Virus record (IMG/VR): IMGVR_UViG_3300005355_000013
Span: 1-37,439 of that record
DNA from: a virus
Direction: 5' to 3' (one strand)
DNA length: 37,439 nucleotides
Below, piece after piece: positions 26,401 through 32,990 of this stretch. The stretch's first letter is position 1, and each line of letters begins with the position of its first letter. Below the pieces are notes generated by a model. That model was not told the origin of the DNA. It ran no database searches and was given only the letters and a program-made list of their open reading frames with translations. The position numbers were made by a program, and so were the translations under genes.

Positions 26401-27342
26401 CGGGGTGGCCGAGTTACCGCCCCAGCTATAGGGCGTGCCCACCCAGGACGTGGCGGCGCCACTGAGCGCCCGACGGCGCAGGGCGGCGGCCTCTTCGGGC
26501 GACTGGCCCACGCCCACGTCCTGGCCCGCCCCCACCAGGGGGGCCATCGCCTGGGGTGGGGGCTGGGGGCGGCCGACGATCCCCGTGCCGATCCCCATCT
26601 GCAGCCAGAGGGCCCGCGCCTGCTGCGCAATGGGGGACTGGAGGAGCGGGTCCTGGCCGTCGTCGATGGCGTCTTCGCCCGCGCCCACGTCCTGCCCCTG
26701 CCCGAGCGGCGGCGGGCCCGGGGGCGGCGCACCCGGGGGGCCAGGCGGCAGGGGCCCCGGGCCCGGGGGCGGCCCCTCCGCCGGCGGCGGCACCGCCGGC
26801 GGAGGCAAACCCCCCGCACCACCCGGCATGCCGGGGGGCATACCGGTCGGACCACCGCCAGGGGGAGTCACTCCCGGCGGCGGCATGGGTGGCGGCGGAG
26901 GGGCGCCCCCCGGCGGACCCGCAGGCCCGCCAGGCGACATCTCGGGCGGCATGCCCGGCGGCATCCCGGGCGGCATCCCCGGCGGCATGGCGTCCAGGCC
27001 CGGGAACCCCGGGGGCGGCGGCGGCATGGCCACCAGCGACAGGTTCGTGAGATTGAGGGGCGGCTCGCCCATACCCCCCGGCTCGTACACCTCCCCCGTG
27101 TCGGGGGTCAGGGTAATGCTACCAGGCGGGGCGGCGGTGCCGGGGGGGCTCACCACGATCTGGAAGTTGGCGGTACGGTCGCGGGGGTCGAAGCCCGGCG
27201 GCATGAGCACCATCGGCTGGGCGCTCTTGGGGTTGGCCTCGCCCGGTGCCAGCCAGCCGCCCTTGCGTTTGGGGGCAAACCGCCACCGGCTGGGGTCGGG
27301 CTCTAGCGCCGGGTTCACCCAGCCGGGCTTGGTGGCGACCAT
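20458..27342 (-). CDS. Giant ejection protein with four peptidoglycan-degrading domains
   Basis: 2294 residues from an ATG with AGGAG six bases upstream. Order: Pro/Gly/Met-rich N-terminus (105-213); NlpC/P60 endopeptidase (about 286-420; VDCSGLV with C331, THMALYLG with H379); a lysozyme-like domain (about 459-600; E487 in AAAMLESRGG, SQGLYQMHDQG); a glycine-zipper segment (708-757); a long Ala/Gln helical region (970-1200); Gly/Met repeats (1270-1330); M23 peptidase (about 1495-1590; H1502, D1506, H1551, H1582, D1584); SLT lytic transglycosylase (about 1625-1725; E1653, GAQGLTQLMPGTA, AAYNWGMGNV); and a helical C-terminus with no named domain. It should open the host cell wall during DNA entry. 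It is followed directly (TGATG) by the 1978-residue gene. Five GQDVGxG copies separate its parts. Domain calls are strong; the ejection role is inferred. Confidence 0.88.
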   Translation of the reverse strand: MVATKPGWVNPALEPDPSRWRFAPKRKGGWLAPGEANPKSAQPMVLMPPGFDPRDRTANFQIVVSPPGTAAPPGSITLTPDTGEVYEPGGMGEPPLNLTNLSLVAMPPPPPGFPGLDAMPPGMPPGMPPGMPPEMSPGGPAGPPGGAPPPPPMPPPGVTPPGGGPTGMPPGMPGGAGGLPPPAVPPPAEGPPPGPGPLPPGPPGAPPPGPPPLGQGQDVGAGEDAIDDGQDPLLQSPIAQQARALWLQMGIGTGIVGRPQPPPQAMAPLVGAGQDVGVGQSPEEAAALRRRALSGAATSWVGTPYSWGGNSATPNPQAPVLGEWDNRGVDCSGLVTSILRGFGMRIPGRPDTNAYVSMAAPVEGAPEPGDILMNRANTHMALYLGEGQMVEAPAPGGRVRITPARSDLRPLRLREPVPGLDAATLLSQQAAGVEPTGATGPADATPSPGGAPGGASSASPGGLMSLALRMGADAHMAPIMGAAAMLESRGGNPNAEGDRARSGRYQSQGLYQMHDQGLGKGISDENRRNPEFATRYMLRQAFEPARAQGQAMGLQGEDLAAYTYMAGEQPLGWPSRNPTPENRRASINSEAANAFRVQYRNMQQLAVQGQDILIGGTRQVVPLNTTAAAPGPATSEASAAAPPPRPAPPPIGDELWSRVQSVLGGVAQASGLAPTTAYAADEGEAPAAPAVAPPPADTRGPNPAQPLSEAAGGVASGVGDVVGGAARAVGGLATGAADVVGGLASGAAGYVTGAIGAPGPQYPSPPSWSTSNPQAPAVAPQRAAPGPSQAINPGGTGGMAPAAPVVAASSAGAAPLAGSPPNRAGEPAFQAAQAGQRTQAQAAGSAAYEQALRELRRLGVTEDYIDLIHRAGPEQQWQLIEQYRRGAIEKKMPSITTTPEGISYSIDPATGEATLIPNAARPTLQAHSLGEGVSVVQEPGKPPVIYRATPDGGLYSVDPETRKETQISEPRLTLYQQAQIDAQKATAAAAADANAVARYGHDVSAANAQLPYQGETVQAANDRASRDAQAAATLAAQQANRTTVTATDLLNSKTQLDIAQARVNADLEIHNTVSGSNQAALDQALAFHKSLSAKDQADQDYNNAQLAFKKEELDRKYRESTAQELAANDIARDVTAANRENTAARHEEALLPYQQMTKKDEADAQIQRERLGVEQGKLGLDTQRLGLDTMKAQSDIEYRNRPDALSLEHGAVGLIDRRTGQFSMARGAQPYEANGNLMIPAGSQATVHYMPGAATGDLRTTPVTIGTPGIGMAGMPGYGGGNGLPGGGGGMGGGYGGGMQQMPMQQPQMGGYGGMGGGYGGMGGYGGMGMGQDVGRGEDEVRRPVEGENMAPLLGTFPGGRPSMRYQGPWSDQDTDWRPWGGGPDGPWDIPNAWPLAPAQESGERPRSSMDLGTWDPYRASIDEWQHTGNTPEEGFWDLPEEEQYRRIREHQRLGTGQDVGRGASARTSAGSHPRWLPPIDPQSVVGTGHKWLEHVDLEGQHRGVDLQAVRGTPVRSPEAGWVSNVSYNPKGLGLQVEVQDPHGWRQQLSHLDATNVQEGDRVGAGQQVGQVGSTGASTGPHLDVRTLNPQGQRVNPTGWLGPLAHMPRADKPPVGSGQQAAPIPDAYRPMVEAAAQRYGIDPAFLSGFIMQESTWNPRARSDAGAQGLTQLMPGTARDLGVSDPYDPEQSIYGGARYMGQLLDMFGGSRDHALAAYNWGMGNVQRHGLAAAPPETTYYTPIVNHYTQQYAPQFGGGSPSAAPSGWTDYFPRPLTGSFENPDPRPLLGEFGGGQDVGAGQGLDPGHILEDLYRLMPPATRAVIDRMRPHEAEQYLGYGDVPNSLYGDPGLPRNAELEHYIGTGDYPERFHSPELAADRGSRAIPDPQPLGTPAPLPAEGPDPNPRLSPLRRLGDDVMNAKDEGAPPENVAGWVADYQDAAATEREQQRAVNAIRQQAAAATPTEDAAFDTSLREMQAENNGQRPYQRLEEGANRQHPSYWMDDDQWAAYRQTGEIPHNIQQAIEGQAAVERQIAERQAQAHPPTIADGPPQKLDKPRIGPRGQLTWYDRPLREFPNTMGPQEQGLPELGQAAVRYWQNEATKYLNGLGVLPTEPGGPHKVVVPSPDGDKEPSMYWIYNNPKGEMVAHAHLKDYSKSLNPNDPDLPYAVQTMGAKAEHGLLGYLGGTRIGKAIRDELGIDNIDPGSTTKYSTNMANKFLTPSKKGAWMALGNPLLMLAQAYDEWQHRNDPTPDVSQLSGESAAPVASSQFGLLPMGSYDTLPRTGWQGTPYLGDY
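26704..27030 (-). repeat. Proline/glycine-rich coding low-complexity tract
   Basis: Residues about 105-213 of the 2294-residue protein are mostly Pro, Gly and Met, including a run of PPGM tetrapeptides and long PPPG stretches. This should form a flexible polyproline-type extension ahead of the first GQDVGAG motif and the NlpC/P60 domain. Confidence 0.85.
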
Positions 27343-27354
27343 GGCGGGCTCCTG

Positions 27355-27705
27355 TCAGGCGCGTGCCCCCGGGTACGCCGCATTTGGGTTGGCGAGCGAC
27401 TCCTCGGAAATCGCCTCATTGTACGGTACGGCTTCATATGGCGTGGGCGGTATCTGCTCTCGGGCCTGCAGTGCCTGGATGCGGGCCTGCAGGTCCCCGG
27501 CCGGGTCCGCCTTCTCCGTGGCGGTCTCCCGTCGGTAGATGCGCAGGCAGAGGCCGTGGGCGTCGGTGGCGATGAGGATCTCCAGCGGGACCTTCCAGGG
27601 CATCATCGTCTGCGGGACGCCCCCCGCCGTCAGGCAGGCCACCAGCATGGCGGGGTCCAGGGGCGGGTGCAGGGTGGCGACGAGGGTGCGGGTGGGCTCA
27701 GGCAT
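27355..27705 (-). CDS. Small protein, unidentified
   Basis: 116 residues from an ATG at 27705 with GGAGG nine bases upstream. The N-terminal half looks like a compact alpha/beta fold (TRTLVATLHPPLDPAMLVAC, then VPLEILIATDAHGLCLRIYR). A short Ala/Gln helix follows (DLQARIQALQAREQIPP) and the tail is polar. No family recognised. It overlaps the upstream gene by eight bases and ends 12 bases before the giant cell-wall-degrading gene, so it may be an assembly partner of that protein; that is inference from order only. Confidence 0.6.
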   Translation of the reverse strand: MPEPTRTLVATLHPPLDPAMLVACLTAGGVPQTMMPWKVPLEILIATDAHGLCLRIYRRETATEKADPAGDLQARIQALQAREQIPPTPYEAVPYNEAISEESLANPNAAYPGARA

Positions 27706-27964
27706 CGGGCAGGTCCTCCACCTCGGGTAGCGGGGGGTTGGCCCGCTGGATCTTGCCCCAGACGGAGCCCAGGTACTCGCGGACGGCGGTCTGGCCGTAG
27801 GCGTCGAGGGGCAGGCTGCCCGTGGCGTAGTGCGCCATCAAGGGCTCCACGCTACGCGCCGTCGGGGTGCGCCGGCGGTTCGCCTCGTCCGCCAGGCGCT
27901 CCGCGAGGATGAAGGCGCGGGGGGTCTGCTCCAAGACCCGATTCGGCCACCGCATCTGCGACAT
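27698..27964 (-). CDS. Small helical protein, unidentified
   Basis: 88 residues from an ATG at 27964, with GGGAG seven bases upstream and an in-frame stop immediately before the start. The sequence is a basic N-terminal helix (RAFILAERLADEANRRR) followed by a second helical part (GQTAVREYLGSVWGKIQRA) and an acidic end. No family recognised. It overlaps the 3' end of the previous gene by 113 bases in another frame, which is unusual, and overlaps the next by eight. Confidence 0.6.
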   Translation of the reverse strand: MSQMRWPNRVLEQTPRAFILAERLADEANRRRTPTARSVEPLMAHYATGSLPLDAYGQTAVREYLGSVWGKIQRANPPLPEVEDLPDA

Positions 27965-28178
27965 TCAACTGCTCCCGTTCGATGTACGCCGCCGCCTCGC
28001 GGAGGTGTGGCTCCCCCGTCTTGCGCAGGTACTTGATGACGGCCCCCCGCAGCACGTCCTGGAACTCGGGGCGGGTGAACACCAGGCGCAGAAACTGCAT
28101 CTGCTGAAAGCGGGCAAACGCCTCCGGCATGGTCCGCCGCAGCTGGGCATCCGACAGGTCCGTGGGGTCCTCGGTCAT
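27852..28178 (-). CDS. Small helical protein with long 3' overlap
   Basis: 108 residues from an ATG at 28178 that overlaps the upstream stop (ATGA). The first 70 residues look like a normal helical domain (DLSDAQLRRTMPEAFARFQQ, then VFTRPEFQDVLRGAVIKYLR and HLREAAAYIEREQ). The last 35 or so (PPRLHPRGAPGGRGEPPAHP) look like read-through of another gene's reverse frame and overlap the 88-residue gene by 113 bases. Either the overlap is real, or a frameshift (natural or from sequencing) joined the ends wrongly. Function unknown. Confidence 0.55.
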   Translation of the reverse strand: MTEDPTDLSDAQLRRTMPEAFARFQQMQFLRLVFTRPEFQDVLRGAVIKYLRKTGEPHLREAAAYIEREQLNVADAVAESGLGADPPRLHPRGAPGGRGEPPAHPDGA

Positions 28179-28654
28179 GGCTCCGACTCCTCCGCCACGA
28201 GTTGGGGGCCTTGCCACAGCCCCCCGGTCTGGTCCTTGACGCGGATGATCTGCCGCAAGATGGGCATCATCTGGCGCAGCACCGCCCCCGGCAGGAGCCA
28301 CGCCTCGCCCTCGCCCACCTCCCAGTCGGGCCCGTGTTCCAGCGTCAGCATGAGCGTCCCCGGCTGCGGCCCGAAGCTGAGGCAGAGCCGTTTGTCGAAG
28401 CTGGGGACCGGGCTGGGGGGCGGGGGCGCGGCCTGGCCGTTCGGCAAGAGCAGCCCCGAGGGCGAGTCCTCCCGCACGGGGTCGGGGTCGGGCGGCTGGA
28501 TGCGCCCGCCGTAGCCCTTGGCCGGGTTCAGCCGCCCCCGAATCAGATCCTCCTGGCCCTGCTTGGGCTCCTGGATGGGGCGAATATCGGTGCTGACCAC
28601 GGGCGCCTCGTAGCCGTTCAGGCGGAGCAGCGCCGGGTCGATGCCGTTCTCCAT
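28175..28654 (-). CDS. Virion-region protein after portal, unidentified
   Basis: 159 residues from an ATG at 28654, three bases past the portal stop. The N-terminal half is polar and Pro-rich (VREDSPSGLLLPNGQAAPPP). The C-terminal half is beta then helix (CLSFGPQPGTLMLTLEHGPD, then LLPGAVLRQMMPILRQIIRV). No clear ribosome-binding site is seen, so translation is probably coupled to the portal gene. It overlaps the next gene by four bases. No family recognised; a head-assembly role would fit its place between the portal and the ejection proteins. Confidence 0.6.
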   Translation of the reverse strand: MENGIDPALLRLNGYEAPVVSTDIRPIQEPKQGQEDLIRGRLNPAKGYGGRIQPPDPDPVREDSPSGLLLPNGQAAPPPPSPVPSFDKRLCLSFGPQPGTLMLTLEHGPDWEVGEGEAWLLPGAVLRQMMPILRQIIRVKDQTGGLWQGPQLVAEESEP

Positions 28655-28657
28655 GGG

Positions 28658-30586
28658 TTACATCCCTGTGCCACCGCGGGTTTGCTGGGGCATTGTACCC
28701 CCGCTCACCCCCGGGGGGACGCCGCCGCCCACGAGGTTGCCGCCGGGCCGCTGGTGCCCCATGGGCGGCGCCCCGCCGGTCCCGTTGCCGCCGCCCTGGT
28801 CCGAGGCCTTCGGCCGCCCCGACGGGGGCTCCAGGCCCCCGGGGCTCGGCATGCCGGGGGCGCCGGGCTGGGGCTCGCCGCCGCCGCCCTCGTCGCCCTG
28901 GGCGATGCGCTCGATGAGGCGCATGTACTCGGGGGAGTCGGCGCCGTAGTACGCCTTCGCCATGGTGAGGGCGGCCAGTTCGATGATCCACGGCAGGCGG
29001 TCGATGTTCTGCATGAGTAGGAGATCCTCCCACTCTTGCGGGTTATCCGTCAGGCCCGAGAGGCGCCACGATTCGTGCAGGGGCATCCAGTTGTTGGTCG
29101 CGAAAATCTGCAGGGCCTTCGCCTGCTCGATCATCGCGGGGTCCAGGCGCCGCCCGAACTGCACCTCGTAGCCGTTGTAGTAGCCCTGCACGTCCTTGGG
29201 CTTGACCGTGACCTCGCCCCGCGGGTTGCCCTCGCGGTCCTTGCCGGGGAGCGGCAGGGTGAGCGGCTCGTCGAGGAAGCACTCGATGATCATGGTGGCC
29301 AGGCGCAGCATATCCGCCACCCCCTGGCGGAGCGAGCCCTTGCCCGGCTCCAGCTTCAGCTGCCGCTGGGATTGGAGCGCCCACACCTGCTCGGCGGAGC
29401 GGGTGCCCTGGGAGGAGGACGAGCCGCCGGCGACGGAGTTCCGCTGCAGCATGGACTCCAGCATGCCCACCGTCTGCGCCAGTTCGGGCGGCACGACGGG
29501 CCCCTCCAGCCGCTTGATGTAGTGGCCTTTCCGCTGGTCCACCTCCAGGAACTCGCCCGGCCGGATCACCACGTCGGGCTTCCCTTCCCCGAGGAAGCCA
29601 TAGAAGGTCAGCCAGGCGTTCCAGGCCAGCTGGGCCATATGCATGGACATGACCTGCGACTCGGCCTCGTAGAGCCCGCCGGCGTTGGAGAAGAGGCCGC
29701 GGTAGCGGTCCGCGGGGGCGTCGAAGCTGGTCTCGCGGAAGGGCATGATGATGTACGGGATCTCGGGGTAGCCGTGGGGCGCGACCCCGTCATCGCCCGA
29801 CCCGAAGATCGGCCAGTCGTCCACGAGGATGCAGCGGTCGGGGCCCACCCAGATGTCCTGCACCTCGATGGACTCGTACTTCTGGCGGCCGCCCGTGATA
29901 AAGCGCAGCCGCTCCCGCATGCCGTCCAGGGTGTACGTCGCCTCGGCCTCCGCCACGGTGACCTTGTAGGTCTCGGTGACGGCCAGCAGGTGGCCCCGCT
30001 CGGTGCGCCGCCACTTCGTGAAGCGGGGGTTGCGCCGCTCACAGATGATGGGGTTGCAGGTGTGGTGCCGGACCTGCCAGTCGTCCCGCGCCCGAGTCGC
30101 CGCGTCCTCGCCCTCCTCGTCGTCATCGTCCGTATCCACGGGGAAGGTGAGCAGGTCGGGGGTGGGGGTGGGGAGCCAGAGCGTCTCGTCGAAGAGGATG
30201 CGAGCGATGCCCACCCGCCGCACCACCATGTCGAAGGCGATCAGCCCCAGGATGTCGACGGGCGTGCGCCAGTCGTGGAGGAGGCCGTGGGCGACCCGGG
30301 TGAGCAGGTCCGCCTGGGTGGCGTAGCGCTTCTTCGCCCGCGCCGGCCGCACGTAGATCTGCACGTCGTAGGGCACGAGCGAGTCCACGGCCGCGTCGGC
30401 GTCGGCGGGGGCGGAGCCCGTCTTCACCCCGGGGGCGCCCTCGGGCACCTGGACGGGGAAGTTCTGGAAGTACAGGTCCTCCTCGCGGGTGAGGCCCCGG
30501 TCGAAGGACTCGGAGCCCTGCCCCCAGTCGGACTCCAGTTGGCGGGCCCAGTTCCGACAGTCGTCCAGGCTGGAGAGACTAGCCAT
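28658..30586 (-). CDS. Portal protein
   Basis: The frame extends to 30868, but the ATG at 30586 overlaps the terminase stop (TAATG), giving 642 residues. It has the features of a podovirus-like portal: an N-terminal helical start; WRTPVDILGLIAFDMVVRRV (residues 106-125); an acidic loop at 151-161; IEVQDIWVGPDRCILVDDWP; YPEIPYIIMPFRE; and a long helical clip/crown segment (SMHMAQLAWNAWLTFYGFLG to ATMIIECFLDEPL). The last 65 residues are a Gly/Pro-rich disordered tail. It forms the dodecameric DNA gate of the head, where the terminase docks. Length and position right after the terminase support the call. Confidence 0.88.
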   Translation of the reverse strand: MASLSSLDDCRNWARQLESDWGQGSESFDRGLTREEDLYFQNFPVQVPEGAPGVKTGSAPADADAAVDSLVPYDVQIYVRPARAKKRYATQADLLTRVAHGLLHDWRTPVDILGLIAFDMVVRRVGIARILFDETLWLPTPTPDLLTFPVDTDDDDEEGEDAATRARDDWQVRHHTCNPIICERRNPRFTKWRRTERGHLLAVTETYKVTVAEAEATYTLDGMRERLRFITGGRQKYESIEVQDIWVGPDRCILVDDWPIFGSGDDGVAPHGYPEIPYIIMPFRETSFDAPADRYRGLFSNAGGLYEAESQVMSMHMAQLAWNAWLTFYGFLGEGKPDVVIRPGEFLEVDQRKGHYIKRLEGPVVPPELAQTVGMLESMLQRNSVAGGSSSSQGTRSAEQVWALQSQRQLKLEPGKGSLRQGVADMLRLATMIIECFLDEPLTLPLPGKDREGNPRGEVTVKPKDVQGYYNGYEVQFGRRLDPAMIEQAKALQIFATNNWMPLHESWRLSGLTDNPQEWEDLLLMQNIDRLPWIIELAALTMAKAYYGADSPEYMRLIERIAQGDEGGGGEPQPGAPGMPSPGGLEPPSGRPKASDQGGGNGTGGAPPMGHQRPGGNLVGGGVPPGVSGGTMPQQTRGGTGM

Positions 30587-32562
30587 TAGATCGTCCTCAT
30601 CATGCTGCGCCCCCGCCACTGGTTGGGCGGGCGGTGCTGGTCGCGCAGGTGGCGCAGGAAGAGGCGCTGCCGCTCCTCCCGCCGGGGCCCCAGGTCCGGG
30701 GGCGCCGCGGGCCCGGGCCCGGTGCCGACGCCGAACTGCTGCCCCGCCCCGATCTGGGTGAGGTAGGGGGCCGTGACGACCTCGGGGTGCTCCTGCTGGT
30801 CGAAGTAGTCGGAGCGGGTGTAGTGCCAGGCGTAGTAGCCGAGGGCGTCCATGGCGTGGTCGTTCCACTTGCGGGCCCGCTCGTCGCGGGTCTGGCCCAT
30901 GCGGCGCACCTGCTCGTACTGGTACGCCTTATGTTCGCGGATGACGTCCCAGCACAGGAGGCGGGCGAAGACGATGTGCGAGCAGGTGGTCAGCTGCAGG
31001 ATGTCCTGCTCGGTGAGCCGCTCGTCCGACAGGCGCTCCTCCAGGCGGATCAGGTAGGGCTGCTGGTCGCGGGGCTCCAGGTCCTGGTACTCCTCCCAGG
31101 TCAGCCCCTGGTCGTCCAGAATCTCCCCGAGCCGCTCCTGGCGGATGGGGTAGAAGCGGAGGGGGTCCCGCAGGAGACGGCGGTAGACGGGGAGGCGCGT
31201 CTCCACCTTGGGCTTGTCCTCGATGCCGAAGACGGGCCAGCCCAGGCGGGTGAGGCGCTCCACCTCCGCGGGGTAGGCGCCGTCGATGATCATCTCGGTG
31301 ACGTTGGGAAACCACGGCCGCTGCTGGCAGTCGGCGGTCATGTCCTCGGCGAGGGCCCCCGCCTTGTAGTAGGAGTCGATGACCACGTGCTCCTGCCAGC
31401 CCCGCTCGGGGTACTGCTGGATGGCGAGCACGGCGTAGGGGTTGGCCCCGCCCGACGGGTCGCCCGTGACGTACACGGGGCGGTGGGGGTCGAACGCCAC
31501 GAGGGGCCCCTCGGCGGCGTGCACCGAGTCCCGGTACTGGGGGAACACCAGGTTCCGCCCGCGCCGCGGGATGGCGCAGTATTGCTCCAGATATTCCATC
31601 GGGTCGTCGGCGTCGATCTGCGCCTGGACGAGCGCCGGCGACTGGCGGCCGCGCGGGTGGACGTAGAAGTTGTGGTAGCTCTCCAGCAGGAAGACTTTCC
31701 ACGCCGTGTTGTGGGGGTTGGCCTTGACCTTCTCGATCTGCTCGTAGAACCAATTGCCCTCGCCGTTGAAGCTGCTGAGCACGAGGGCCTGGCCGTTGTT
31801 GTCGGTGAGCGGCGGGTACACGGCGCGGATCCAGGCGTCCTGGGAGACCTGGGCCCCCTCGTCGACGACGGTGAGCGCCACCGAGGCGCCGGGGGCGGAG
31901 TCCCGCTCGCCGGCGGTGTTGAGCGACACGCCCTCCAGCCGACAGCCGCTCTCTAGCTCGAGGAGGCGCTCGTCGCGGGAGTCGCGGTGGCGGACGATCT
32001 TCCAGCCCATGCGGCGGATGATCGCCTCGACGACGTCCCAGCAGCGGCCGACCTGCTGCATGGTGCGGGCGCAGAGCCAGACGGTACAGCCGGGGCGCAG
32101 CCAGAGATAGGCGGCGGCCTCGTGGGCGGCGTACTCCGTCTTGCCCGTGCGGCGCCCCCAGCCGGTGACGCGGAACTGGGCGGTACAGCGGGCCACGGCT
32201 TGCTGGCCGTTCCAGGCGCCGGGGAGCCCCGCGGCCTCCCAGCCGGCGGTCTCCTGCTGGAGCGCCAGGTAGGCGGCGATGCGGTGGTCCTCGTCGGGGA
32301 GCGCCCCCAGGTCCTGCCAGAGGCGGGCGTAGAGCAGCCGCTGCAGGTCCCGGTCCTGGGGGACGTACAGGCCGTGGGGGGTAAAGCCGAAGTGGGCGAA
32401 GGCGGCGAAGCGCTCGCGGGGGCTGAGGGGCTGGCCGCGGAGGGCGCGGGACTGGGCGCGTTGAATGACGGGAGCGAGAAAGTCCGGGCTGGTGGGCCCG
32501 AACGCCACCAGCCCGGACAGGTCCAGGTCCTCCAGGCCCGCGAGGGCCACACGGTCGGCCAC
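30586..32562 (-). CDS. terL: Terminase large subunit
   Basis: 658 residues. The ATPase has a Walker A variant GWGRRTGKT (134-142) and Walker B VALTVVDE (228-235, catalytic E235). The RNase-H-like nuclease carries the acidic triad in VTGDPSGG (D368), MIIDGAYPAEVERL (D427) and KWNDHAMDALGYY (D568, D572). It pumps DNA into the prohead through the portal and cuts concatemers. The ATG at 32562 is one base past the stop of the upstream 56-residue gene. The C-terminus is a Gly/Pro/Arg-rich tail that includes GAGQQFGVGTG. The protein is complete and of normal length; all key residues are present. Confidence 0.95.
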   Translation of the reverse strand: MADRVALAGLEDLDLSGLVAFGPTSPDFLAPVIQRAQSRALRGQPLSPRERFAAFAHFGFTPHGLYVPQDRDLQRLLYARLWQDLGALPDEDHRIAAYLALQQETAGWEAAGLPGAWNGQQAVARCTAQFRVTGWGRRTGKTEYAAHEAAAYLWLRPGCTVWLCARTMQQVGRCWDVVEAIIRRMGWKIVRHRDSRDERLLELESGCRLEGVSLNTAGERDSAPGASVALTVVDEGAQVSQDAWIRAVYPPLTDNNGQALVLSSFNGEGNWFYEQIEKVKANPHNTAWKVFLLESYHNFYVHPRGRQSPALVQAQIDADDPMEYLEQYCAIPRRGRNLVFPQYRDSVHAAEGPLVAFDPHRPVYVTGDPSGGANPYAVLAIQQYPERGWQEHVVIDSYYKAGALAEDMTADCQQRPWFPNVTEMIIDGAYPAEVERLTRLGWPVFGIEDKPKVETRLPVYRRLLRDPLRFYPIRQERLGEILDDQGLTWEEYQDLEPRDQQPYLIRLEERLSDERLTEQDILQLTTCSHIVFARLLCWDVIREHKAYQYEQVRRMGQTRDERARKWNDHAMDALGYYAWHYTRSDYFDQQEHPEVVTAPYLTQIGAGQQFGVGTGPGPAAPPDLGPRREERQRLFLRHLRDQHRPPNQWRGRSMMRTI

Positions 32563-32563
32563 G

Positions 32564-32734
32564 CTACTTGCGCTTCTTATCGGACCCCATGCCGAACGGG
32601 AAGGGCTTCTTCTTCTTCTTGGGGTCCACCGTCAGGGGCTGGCCCGTGCGCTTCGCGGTCTGGGCGGCGGCCGCCTCGCCGGCCGGCGTGTACGGGAACT
32701 GCTTCTTCTTCTTGCCGGTCCCAACGGTGGGCAT
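32564..32734 (-). CDS. Tiny Lys-rich protein upstream of terminase
   Basis: The ATG at 32734 has GGAGG seven bases upstream and gives 56 residues. The pattern VGTGKKKKQFPYTPAGEAAA resembles small phage proteins with a VGxKKFPYTxxGxxAA motif often found near head genes. The product ends in KKKKKPFPFGMGSDKKRK and is strongly basic. A likely DNA- or capsid-binding role is inference. It is one base from the terminase start. Confidence 0.65.
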   Translation of the reverse strand: MPTVGTGKKKKQFPYTPAGEAAAAQTAKRTGQPLTVDPKKKKKPFPFGMGSDKKRK

Positions 32735-32805
32735 GACACATCCTCCAGGGGCTTCGCGGTCGTCGGCCCACGCCGCCAGCGTGCGCAGGAATAGGACGCC
32801 GTCCA

Positions 32806-32931
32806 CTAGCGCTTCTGCGAACTGGAGGACATCCCCAGGCCGCCATTCACCTTGCGGGCACCCGTCAGCCGCTGGGCGGGCTTCCGCGTCTTCGTGGTCA
32901 CCGGGATGAGCTTGCCGGTACTGCTAGCCAT
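32806..32931 (-). CDS. Tiny basic protein, start uncertain
   Basis: The ATG at 32931 (GGAGG eight bases upstream) gives 41 residues (MASSTGKLIPVTTKTRKPAQ...SSSSQKR). A GTG at 32982 also has GGAGG, four bases upstream, and would add 17 residues. The product is basic with a serine-rich end. No family recognised. It belongs to the run of tiny genes ahead of the terminase. Confidence 0.5.
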   Translation of the reverse strand: MASSTGKLIPVTTKTRKPAQRLTGARKVNGGLGMSSSSQKR

Positions 32932-32990
32932 ACTACTGCCTCCGCGTCCGGTGTAGTGGGGGAACTGGGGCTGGATGTCCACGGGGCCTC

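Larger units (their letters stand above)
15719..26697 (-). repeat. Dispersed seven-residue motif GQDVG[A/V/R]G, eight copies in two genes
   Basis: Coding copies are at 15719-15739, 16451-16471, 18179-18199 (1978-residue protein) and 21946-21966, 22954-22974, 23332-23352, 26506-26526, 26677-26697 (2294-residue protein). The variable residue is A, V or R. Codons differ between copies (CAG/CAA, GTG/GTA, GGC/GGG/GGA), so these are not fresh DNA duplications. Weaker relatives are GQDNGSG (residues 71-77) and GQDNV (923-927) of the smaller protein and GQDILIGG (609-616) of the larger. Confidence 0.9.

Noticed and set aside
26704-27030. Collagen-like domain
   Set aside because: The Pro/Gly tract is built mainly of PPGM-type tetrapeptides and irregular PPPG runs, not a steady G-x-y triplet.
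30587-30868. 5' extension of the portal frame
   Set aside because: It overlaps the terminase C-terminus and has shadow composition; the TAATG overlap marks the true start.
29036-31956. Long plus-strand frames of 517 and 440 residues
   Set aside because: They mirror the portal and terminase genes, whose motifs are unmistakable; such shadows are expected at this GC content.
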